Source: JBAXAM01 sp964213355
GTDB taxonomy: Bacteria; Pseudomonadota; Gammaproteobacteria; UBA9339
Direction of reading: 5' to 3'
Assembly (NCBI GenBank): GCA_964213355.1
Contig: CAXOVY010000027.1
Location: 1 to 10,734 of the forward strand
Length of the DNA stretch: 10,734 bases
The position numbers and the translations under genes are program-made. A model generated the notes under the pieces. It did no database searches. It had not been told where the DNA came from and was given only the letters and a program-made list of their open reading frames with translations. Shown here in pieces: positions 1 to 6,436 of the stretch. Numbering within the stretch: the stretch's first letter is position 1; the number at the start of each line of letters is the position of its first letter.

Positions 1-220
1 CAAGTATAGGATTGATTTTAGCAAGGCACCAATACCATGCGTTTTGTAATATTTCGTTTGGAGTAATAACATAAACCGAAAATGCAACCAGCATTAAAAG
101 AGAAGGCAAGTACATATCCCATACAGTTTTATTAACCTGCAGCCACATTCTTGCATTATGGAAAGTAATTTGTCCGCCGCGGGTGAACTGTTTTGCTTTA
201 TCAGTATTTTTGGGATACAT
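1..220 (-). CDS. traD: TraD, type IV coupling protein, N-terminal fragment (cut by window edge)
   Basis: The 73 visible codons begin MYPKNTDKAKQFTRGGQ, followed by a conserved-looking FHNARMWLQ stretch and a hydrophobic segment at about residues 36-52 (SLLMLVAFSVYVI). This matches the start of F-type TraD, where a T-x-GGQ motif precedes the first transmembrane helix. TraD is the inner-membrane hexameric ATPase that delivers the relaxase-DNA complex to the transfer channel; the ATPase domain lies outside the window. The ATG at 220 is the first start after an in-frame TAG nine bases upstream, but no good Shine-Dalgarno is visible. A 91-nt gap separates it from the preceding DUF4870-like gene, and this gap shows no feature I can name. 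Position after traG agrees with F operon order. The assignment rests on a short N-terminus and on context. Confidence 0.8.
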   Translation of the reverse strand, partial: MYPKNTDKAKQFTRGGQITFHNARMWLQVNKTVWDMYLPSLLMLVAFSVYVITPNEILQNAWYWCLAKINPIL

Positions 221-311
221 ATTTTTTCGCTAAAGATTAGATGTTTGAGTAGGTTTTGGTATAGGTAAGTTTTTTACTCGATTCCAGGAACCATTATTTA
301 GAAAAATAAAA

Positions 312-487
312 TTAGATAAGTGTACTGGGGTTTTCTACGGGCTTATTTTCACTTAACAACAAATATCCTTTGATAACCCTGTACATAGTCCAAACCAGAG
401 TTGCTGCGAGAATTAAAAATCCTATTAAAATAAATATCAAAATAAATCCTACAAATGACACTATTAAGCTAATCCAAAAAGTCCGCA
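312..487 (-). CDS. DUF4870-like membrane protein, 3' exon (downstream of group II intron)
   Basis: This open stretch reads RTFWISLIVSF, a long hydrophobic run, then WTMYRVIKGYLLLSENKP and stops at TAA 314-312. It has no start codon of its own in a sensible place. It is the second half of the protein whose first half lies at 2734..2938. The RTFW start, two membrane segments and the 'YRVIKGxxxLxEnKP' ending are, from memory, typical of small DUF4870-type inner-membrane proteins. Joined to the first half the product is about 126 aa, a normal length for that family. The exact splice point is uncertain by about two bases; frame and branch-point spacing both place it at 488-486. Function unknown. 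It lies just upstream of traD. Confidence 0.72.
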
Positions 488-490
488 GCC

Positions 491-562
491 GGATAAGCCG
501 CGGCTGTTGCCAGCCGCAGCTCTCCTAAGAACCGTGCATGCGACTTTTACCGCACACGGCTC
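491..562 (-). ncRNA. Group II intron domains V and VI
   Basis: Domain V spans 562-529 (34 nt). It starts GAGCCGTGTGCGG, has a central GTAAAAG segment and ends CACGGTTC, giving the conserved lower stem and the catalytic AGC triad. Domain VI follows: a 10-bp stem (520-511 with 506-497, one G-U pair) capped by a GCAA tetraloop, above a basal stem (525-521 with 496-491) that leaves A494 unpaired. That bulged A is the predicted branch point for lariat formation. Nothing in these two domains looks degenerate, which argues that the ribozyme can still be active. Confidence 0.88.
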
Positions 563-610
563 AAGCCTTTATAAAGCCATCAAAGATGGCCCGGACTCCT
601 CCATTCTTTA

Positions 611-2128
611 TCACCGGTTATCAATCAAATTCCCACAGCCTAATCCTAGAAAAGATCGTTTCATGGATTCACCTTCCATTACACGGCTCCCGATCCTTTT
701 TTCAAAATACTCCTTGTAATAAGGATCATAGGGTGTTGCTGCTGATTTAATCTTGATGTGCCGTTTAATGGGAACTTTCTGCGCTTTTATTAGATCCAAA
801 CAAATACTTTCTCCATATCTGTTTTTGAAGGTAACAGAAAATACCCAGTTACGTAGTCTGACTGTTCTGAAGTACTTTTGCTTAATCCATTTGGCGCTTT
901 TCTTTGGGTGTCGCCTAACAGCCCAACGCCATATGGATTGGAAAATATTATTGTCAACATGATTGAAGGTTTTTTTAGAACAAACATGACGGTAGTAATT
1001 TGCCCACCCGCGAACTTTTGGGTTCAACAAGCGAATCAAGTTTTCAGTCTTGGCTGTTTTGTTAAGCTTTATCTTTTCCCGAATATCGGCTAGCAATCGC
1101 TTTATGCTGCTTTTTGCAGGTTTGATGATTAACTTGCCGTTATATTTCCTTATATTCATTCCGAGAAAATCAAACCCTTCATCGATGTGAGTGATTTTGG
1201 TTTTTTCTTGTGATAACGATAAACCTCTTCCTCTCAAAAAGGCTTCAACAATTGGTTTAACCTTATTTTTCAGGACTTCTTTTGTGCTGCCAGTAACAAT
1301 AAAGTCATCGGCATAAACACAGACATTAACCTTATCCTGTTGCTTGACAACAGACTTTATAGTCTGCTCCAAACCACTTAGAGTTACTGTCAAAAGTGTT
1401 GGCGAAATTAGGCCGCCTTGCGGCGTTCCAAATTCTGTTGGATGTAACTTGCCTTTCTCTATATAACCAGCAGCAAGCCATTTTCCCAGCATTACCTTAT
1501 CCATCGGTGTGTTATCTAGTAACCATCGGTGGGATATTGTATCAAAACAAGCATGAATGTCGCCCTCTAAGATGTATTGAGCAGCACTGCGTTGGGCAAG
1601 TGAATTGAAACAATGCCCGATAGCATCTGCTGTAGATCTCATAGGTCTAAATCCGTAGGCATTCTTATCCGCAATATTTTCTGCAATTGGTTCGAGTGAT
1701 AACAAGTATAAAGATTGCATCGCACGACACTGCATTACAGGAATAGAAAGCGGACGAAGTTTGCCTTTTTGTTTTTTGGGAATGTAAATACGCTTAAGTG
1801 GTTTGGTTTGATAACCGCACCTTCTTAAGCTGGTTGCTGCTTTCATTTTCTTAATCGAGGTATTCCATACAGTACCATCTACGCCCGGAGTTTTTGCACC
1901 TTGATTTTGAACAACTCGTTTTACTGCAAACAATTTAGCAGAAAACGAGTGAGTTAGAATCCATTGCAGAGCTTTCGCTTTGCCGTGTTTTCCTTCTCGA
2001 AAAGCCTTCGCGATACGCATCTGTAGCTGACGAACATCTGCTACAATTTTACGCCAATTAATATCGTCCCATTGTAGTGGTGACGATGTTGGAGATGCAC
2101 CAGCAGATAAACTAGCTATTGCCGTCAT
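611..2128 (-). CDS. ltrA: Group II intron-encoded reverse transcriptase/maturase (no endonuclease domain)
   Basis: The 505-aa protein assists splicing of its own intron and reverse-transcribes it during retrohoming. Order of domains: an RT N-terminal region (about 18-85, with WDDINW, LQMRIAKA and TPGVDG); the RT palm and fingers (about 100-330) with KGKLRPLSIP, the first catalytic aspartate near 190, TPQGGLISP (235-243) and the YADD box (272-275); then the maturase X/thumb region (about 340-430) with LNPKVRGWANYYRH. The C-terminus contains YDPYYKEYFEKR, which in related intron proteins leads into an HNH endonuclease; here only about 27 residues follow, without paired cysteines or an HNH motif, so endonuclease activity is probably absent. 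The start at 2128 is supported by GGAG 8 nt upstream. No frameshift or missing catalytic residue is seen. The sequence suggests the chloroplast-like group of intron proteins, a recollection rather than a search result. The gene symbol is generic. Confidence 0.92.
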   Translation of the reverse strand: MTAIASLSAGASPTSSPLQWDDINWRKIVADVRQLQMRIAKAFREGKHGKAKALQWILTHSFSAKLFAVKRVVQNQGAKTPGVDGTVWNTSIKKMKAATSLRRCGYQTKPLKRIYIPKKQKGKLRPLSIPVMQCRAMQSLYLLSLEPIAENIADKNAYGFRPMRSTADAIGHCFNSLAQRSAAQYILEGDIHACFDTISHRWLLDNTPMDKVMLGKWLAAGYIEKGKLHPTEFGTPQGGLISPTLLTVTLSGLEQTIKSVVKQQDKVNVCVYADDFIVTGSTKEVLKNKVKPIVEAFLRGRGLSLSQEKTKITHIDEGFDFLGMNIRKYNGKLIIKPAKSSIKRLLADIREKIKLNKTAKTENLIRLLNPKVRGWANYYRHVCSKKTFNHVDNNIFQSIWRWAVRRHPKKSAKWIKQKYFRTVRLRNWVFSVTFKNRYGESICLDLIKAQKVPIKRHIKIKSAATPYDPYYKEYFEKRIGSRVMEGESMKRSFLGLGCGNLIDNR

Positions 2129-2733
2129 TTGCGTTTCTCCATAAAGTCAGTTCCATAGACTATCTCGCGATTAAAGACCAGTTGGACGTCAGCCCACTTT
2201 CGTGGTCGGTAACATTGAAACCGATATATGCACCATTACAGCACATCATTCGCTTCTTCCAACACCCAAACCTACATCGTTATAGCAAATCTCACGATCT
2301 ACTTTCCTAAAAATCAGGAACAATATAGGGTTTCCACGTTCCGTTGCAAAGAGCAATATTAGGTTAGGTGCCTGCTTTTGACCGGGATGCTTATGAACCA
2401 CGAGATCGCAGGCAAAAAGCGAGTCTCTCACATCCTTTGCCGTTTGGCTCAAGCGCAAACCTCCACATATCGCTTGTTTTCACTTTCGGTCTTTCTGCAG
2501 ATTTAGATACCTTCACCATACTAATTATCTAGTACTTACCCGTTTTGTGGTTAACAGGAAGGTGTACCTCTTACGATTAACCCCCCGCACGTTACCGTGC
2601 TTCGTTACATTGTTCGAGCAGCTCTTTATTCATGCTCGTAGATTTACCTGGTGGTACAGGTAGTTTCTATTTACGTGCAGAAAACAATAATTACACGCAA
2701 GAAACAGCTCTTCACAACAGCCTCGTGTCGCAG
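2129..2733 (-). ncRNA. Group II intron 5' ribozyme region (domains I-III and start of IV)
   Basis: About 600 nt between the 5' exon and the reverse transcriptase start carry no credible gene; short ORFs here lack family features. The stretch is more GC-rich than the flanking tra genes and contains several short complementary segments, as expected for the folded domain I scaffold. TCTGC at 2501-2497 is a possible EBS1 for the 5' exon end. I did not fold it, so the individual domain boundaries are not assigned. Confidence 0.7.
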
Positions 2734-2938
2734 TCTGCCACATAAAATGCGATTCCAGCCATGTGCCTTTTACTTCGTCGAATTTCAAATAGTTTAAAAT
2801 AATCCCAGCAATTGCTGTTATACCAAAAAAGAAGGATAGCGCTTGGCAAAGATAAACTATTTGCGCGATGTTCTTTGGTGATAGTTGTTTCTTTGCAGAG
2901 TTTGTATTTTTATCAATAGTAGTTTGTTCCATCTTCAT
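2734..2938 (-). CDS. DUF4870-like membrane protein, 5' exon (interrupted by group II intron)
   Basis: Codons 1-68 give a polar N-terminus of about 22 residues, a membrane segment (about 27-49: VYLCQALSFFFGITAIAGII), then NYLKFDEVKGTWLESHFMWQ. The pattern of a first helix followed by 'N-Y-x-K-x-D-x-V-x-G-T-W-x-E-S-H-F-x-W-Q' and then 'x-R-T-F-W' is what I recall of DUF4870-type proteins. The RTFW half sits on the far side of the intron (312..487). Without splicing, the ORF reads on into the intron to 2630, adding about 34 unrelated residues. The spliced protein would have three membrane helices. Start 2938 or the ATG at 2932 are both possible; only a weak GAG lies upstream. Function unknown. 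The gene sits where F plasmid carries its exclusion genes, between traG and traD. Confidence 0.75.
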
Positions 2939-2969
2939 TTCTCTACAATCTTTTTAAAGTTTTAAAGCA

Positions 2970-3638
2970 TCAATCCCATTTGGTTCTGTAATTTTCTGAG
3001 CTGCTGTATCTAGAAGAGCATCCATAAAGATTTCCGCCAGAATCATAACCACCGGTCATCCTAAGACCAGTTGCAGGATTGGTTCTGTCACCACGAAACG
3101 GCGTATATTCTTCATGAGATGATGATATAATGCTGTCATATTCGGCCTGAGTGATTTTGCCTTCTTTAAGTAATTTTTGGTATTTTTTGTGTTGGGTGAT
3201 TGCGAGCCAAATTATAAATCCAAAAAAAGATAGAAATATGGCTATTATTGCCGACACAACGATAATACTATGTATAGTGTTTTTAATTCTTTCTTCTCTC
3301 TCTTTTTGCCTATTGTATTCATCTCTTTTAGGTTTAAGTTTGTTAACAAGCTTTTTAGCCTCATTATAATTAACAACCGTAGTTCCATATTTTGTTTCAT
3401 CAATATAATCAGCGGAACATTCGGCTATACCATCAGTACAAAGAATATTGCCGCGTACTAAATTACTTAATTCCCAATCTTCGAGCATGTCGTTTGATTT
3501 CAATTCATTCGCTGCTTTTTCTAACTTTTCTACAGCTATTTCATATTCTTTTAAACCATCGACAACTTTTTGACTGATTGCAAAACAATTAGTTACTATA
3601 AAAATCAAAATACTGATAAGTAGATGTTTCATTGTCAT
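2970..3638 (-). CDS. Hypothetical membrane-anchored protein between traG and traD (222 aa)
   Basis: I do not recognise this protein. It opens with a signal-peptide-like segment (about 1-20, ending CFA), followed by a charged, helix-prone region (about 21-60) and a second one rich in K, R and E (about 94-120). One strong transmembrane helix runs from about 122 to 148. The C-terminal part, probably cytoplasmic, has KLLKEGKITQAEYD, similar to the short SHOCT-type helix motif, and a Gly/Ser/Tyr-rich tail with NPATGLRMTGGYDSGGNLYG. Four cysteines (18, 67, 74, 207) are present; the pair at 67 and 74 could form a periplasmic disulfide. The ATG lies 2 nt after the traG stop, so translation is probably coupled; the ATG at 3632 is an alternative start. 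Its place matches that of the F exclusion genes traS/traT, but no similarity to them is evident. Confidence 0.75.
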   Translation of the reverse strand: MTMKHLLISILIFIVTNCFAISQKVVDGLKEYEIAVEKLEKAANELKSNDMLEDWELSNLVRGNILCTDGIAECSADYIDETKYGTTVVNYNEAKKLVNKLKPKRDEYNRQKEREERIKNTIHSIIVVSAIIAIFLSFFGFIIWLAITQHKKYQKLLKEGKITQAEYDSIISSSHEEYTPFRGDRTNPATGLRMTGGYDSGGNLYGCSSRYSSSENYRTKWD

Positions 3639-3640
3639 CT

Positions 3641-6436
3641 CTATTTTTTATTTTTATCCGAATCCGCAAAACTTGGTTTTATGCTTCCTCTTGCCAAAAT
3701 AGAATGCTCCGCTTTTTCAGAGCCGTCTTTAATATCCTCGGTTACTTCATTTTTCATATCTTTGTATCTACTGCTTTGCGCTGATTTACCATCAGTTATA
3801 TTTTTTGCAATTTCTTTGCTTTTTGTGTCAGCTTCATTTGCAAACTTTTCATACCCTTGTTCATCAACACCAACTTTTTCAACCTTCGCATTAGCGTCTA
3901 TTACTTGTTTATTTTTCCCATGTTCTAAATTTATATTTTTTGATTTAGCATCAACTTCGTCCGCTCCTTCCTGATACTTTTGCTCAGGATTGATCCCAGC
4001 ACTATCCTGTTGATACATCGATATTATACTACTCTCTACGCCAGAATGACCAATGTATTCTTTAGTAAGAGACTCAAGCTTTTGCCTATTTTTACCTGCA
4101 AATAGCTGTTCTGCTTCTTCACGTCCTACTCTGCTTACAGCATAATCAGCGATTTCTTGACCCATATCACTATCGATTTGGCTGGAATGTTGCCTAACAT
4201 ATGATGCCATCTGGGCTTTTCTTTCAGCATCTGCTTTATGTACCGAATATTGCTCTAAAGAACTTCTTGAATTTCTAAGATCGGTAGATAATTGCGAAAG
4301 CTCGGAAGCTGCAGTTGATTGCGTTGTATCTGCATGGTGTGTCTTACTGTATTCTTCAATTTTATGAAGATCATTGCTAAATCTCTGAGCTTCTTCTGCT
4401 GTTATATTTATGCTTCTACCAATACCATGCTGAGTTAATGATTCCTGTATCCTCGAGTGTTCAGTAGATAATTTACCTCTAACGCTCACATCTCCTCCGA
4501 TACCAATATCAATACCATGAGCTTTGAAATTAGGTAATTTGCCGGAAACTGAACCACCAAGGCTAATTTCTGCGTTTTGACTAAAATTAACCATCCCTTT
4601 GAGTACGTCGTTAACATCTGCATGTTTATTCTTGGCTATGTTTTTGGCCATGCCATACATGTCAATAAGACTGTCGCCAGCAGACATAGCCTCTCTACTG
4701 CCAAGACTTTCAGTCATGCTCTTACCGGAGCTTAGAGTTTTACCCAAACTACTAAAATCTGAAACAGCATTGGACATACTCTGATCGTGTGTTTTTAGAT
4801 CTTGTATAGAAGCAGTTCTTGATGTTTCTGCTTGATTAGAAAGAGATTCACTAATTATATCGCTAGTTCTAACATTAGCTGGTAATTTAGAAATAGCATG
4901 TGAGGCATCATATATAGGTTTTCCCTCTGGCCTACTGGTACGTAACACACCAGTACCTAACTGCTCAGTAGCCATACCGTGCATTAAGGTAGAATTAGTA
5001 TCGAATTTATTAGCGTTAATATTGTTCCAACTAGAATTACCAAGATGAATATTCCCGCTTGCTGCTTCGGATGCTGCAGAAGAGGATGAAGATTGCAATA
5101 CTCCGCCAATGTAACTGGCAGCGTGGTTAAATGCCGATGACATACCTCTAACTAAACCTCCCGATATGAATGGTACCGATAACATTAGATACCCCGCCAT
5201 GTTAGCTATGTCCGAATGCTCAAGAAGTAGTTTATCTATATTACTCATGGTCAAACCGCCAGGTCCCAATTCTTTGGCATAAAAAGTTACCATCATGTTT
5301 AAACACGAAAACATCAGCGGCCAGGATTCTATCCAAACCAAAGTATATAAATAGTTTTTCAATACCATTGTTGTAAGATTTGGCTGCAGAGCCAATAATA
5401 TTATTATCGGAAATAAACTCAGCATTAAGAGTAATAAAACAGTATGAATAATCGGTATTGTATAAAGCGCTATATTTCTTGAGGTAGCAAGAGTCATCCT
5501 CATTTTATCCATAGCCTGAGCAGTACTAAGATTCAAAAGAGCAGCAGTGGCTCCAGTTTCTGCAGTGTAATTTAATAACCCATCTCTAATGCCGTTGATT
5601 AAAACGTTTTGAGTGGCAATTGATAAGGCGTTTTTTGATATTTTGGAATAGTTGAAAAAAGTATCATAAGTAACTGTTAGTAATCTTCCCGCATCTTGTG
5701 ACTTAGCTTTTACTAGGCCTAACCGTTTTCCAAGAGTATTAAGTAAATTAGTTTGTGCGTCTGTCGTAAGATCTTTCTTAAGAGAACCAGCGGCTTCTTG
5801 GCATGTTTTAAACTCTTCGCCTATATAAATACCTCTTATGTTGCTTGTGTTTTTAGTAATAGTTTCTAAAAGGTCAGTGCTGTTTGTTAAATCAGCCATT
5901 GTGTACTTTTTGGAAATCAAAATATCTCCTAAAACACAATTTTTTACATATTCGTTTAGCTCCGATCTTACCTCGGGATTTACGGCATTAAATTCCGAAG
6001 AGATTCTAAACAGCTTGGAACCAAACAGCATTCCTGTTTTATTGTAAGAAAGATCATTGGGCGTGTGAAAAGCAGTTTCAAATGCTTCGGTAATACCATG
6101 TGCTACCCTGGTAATTATGCTTGTTGGATAACCTAAGCCATAGGGGATATTTGCTACTACATAGTTAGCTCCTGGATTACTAACATCAAATATCTGGACT
6201 GTAACTTTTGGAGTAAGCATTATTGCAGTTATACCAAAATAAACAACAAACCACTTGGCAAAGGTAGCAATATCACGCCCTTGGATATAATTCACAGCAG
6301 CGCCGTATATAGAAAAAAGCACGCCAATCTTCATTGCAGTATTAAAGGCATTTCCGCTAAGTAAGGTAGCTACGGCATTTAACGCTTCTTTAGCAAGCTC
6401 TCCATTAGAAATTATATACATTGGAACTATACTCAT
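3641..6436 (-). CDS. traG: TraG, F-type mating-pair stabilisation and entry-exclusion protein
   Basis: The 931-aa length is close to the 938 aa of F TraG. The N-terminal half is an inner-membrane domain: a helix near 34-50 (GVLFSIYGAAVNY), another near 62-77, a strongly hydrophobic pair at about 325-355 and 360-385, and a further one near 410-430. In F this part is needed for pilus assembly. After about residue 450 the protein becomes a long polar region rich in Ser, Ala, Asn, Gln and Lys without membrane segments, matching the periplasmic TraG portion that acts in mating-pair stabilisation and is the target recognised by TraS in entry exclusion. The start is well fixed: AGGAGGAGG lies just upstream and the ATG overlaps the traH stop as ATGA. 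No frameshift or truncation is seen. In F this gene directly follows traH, as here. Confidence 0.93.
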   Translation of the reverse strand: MSIVPMYIISNGELAKEALNAVATLLSGNAFNTAMKIGVLFSIYGAAVNYIQGRDIATFAKWFVVYFGITAIMLTPKVTVQIFDVSNPGANYVVANIPYGLGYPTSIITRVAHGITEAFETAFHTPNDLSYNKTGMLFGSKLFRISSEFNAVNPEVRSELNEYVKNCVLGDILISKKYTMADLTNSTDLLETITKNTSNIRGIYIGEEFKTCQEAAGSLKKDLTTDAQTNLLNTLGKRLGLVKAKSQDAGRLLTVTYDTFFNYSKISKNALSIATQNVLINGIRDGLLNYTAETGATAALLNLSTAQAMDKMRMTLATSRNIALYTIPIIHTVLLLLMLSLFPIIILLALQPNLTTMVLKNYLYTLVWIESWPLMFSCLNMMVTFYAKELGPGGLTMSNIDKLLLEHSDIANMAGYLMLSVPFISGGLVRGMSSAFNHAASYIGGVLQSSSSSAASEAASGNIHLGNSSWNNINANKFDTNSTLMHGMATEQLGTGVLRTSRPEGKPIYDASHAISKLPANVRTSDIISESLSNQAETSRTASIQDLKTHDQSMSNAVSDFSSLGKTLSSGKSMTESLGSREAMSAGDSLIDMYGMAKNIAKNKHADVNDVLKGMVNFSQNAEISLGGSVSGKLPNFKAHGIDIGIGGDVSVRGKLSTEHSRIQESLTQHGIGRSINITAEEAQRFSNDLHKIEEYSKTHHADTTQSTAASELSQLSTDLRNSRSSLEQYSVHKADAERKAQMASYVRQHSSQIDSDMGQEIADYAVSRVGREEAEQLFAGKNRQKLESLTKEYIGHSGVESSIISMYQQDSAGINPEQKYQEGADEVDAKSKNINLEHGKNKQVIDANAKVEKVGVDEQGYEKFANEADTKSKEIAKNITDGKSAQSSRYKDMKNEVTEDIKDGSEKAEHSILARGSIKPSFADSDKNKK

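Larger units (their letters stand above)
488..2733 (-). mobile_element. Group II intron with reverse transcriptase ORF, inserted in sense orientation in a DUF4870-like gene
   Basis: A retroelement of about 2.25 kb made of roughly 600 nt of ORF-less ribozyme (5' domains), a 505-aa maturase/reverse transcriptase ORF within domain IV, and a terminal domain V and VI. Three things set the ends. The host protein is restored when the element is removed. The bulged A of domain VI (494) lies 7-8 nt before the inferred 3' end. A 5-nt candidate EBS1 (TCTGC, 2501-2497) complements the last 5' exon bases GCAGA (2738-2734), although so short a match may be chance. The intron would start CTGCGAC, one base off the usual GTGYG; frame also allows ends shifted together by one or two bases. 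It lies on the same strand as the tra operon, so it can splice from the mRNA. Confidence 0.85.

Noticed and set aside
507..750. Plus-strand ORFs overlapping the intron 3' end
   Set aside because: They are complements of the domain V/VI region and the reverse transcriptase C-terminus, with no family features.
2246..2458. 70-aa minus-strand ORF within the intron 5' region
   Set aside because: It lies in ribozyme sequence and shows no protein features; the codon pattern looks random.
2630..2938. A complete 102-aa protein
   Set aside because: Only the first 68 codons are host gene; the remainder is read-through into the group II intron.
3585..3638. Lipoprotein signal (cysteine 18) in the 222-aa protein
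   Set aside because: The residues before the cysteine (IVTN) do not fit a lipobox, since Asn at -1 is unusual; cleavage after CFA is more plausible.
3624..3974. 116-aa plus-strand ORF with hydrophobic stretches
   Set aside because: It is the antisense of the TraG C-terminus; Leu/Phe/Ser richness is the usual shadow of a Lys/Glu/Asn-rich coding strand.
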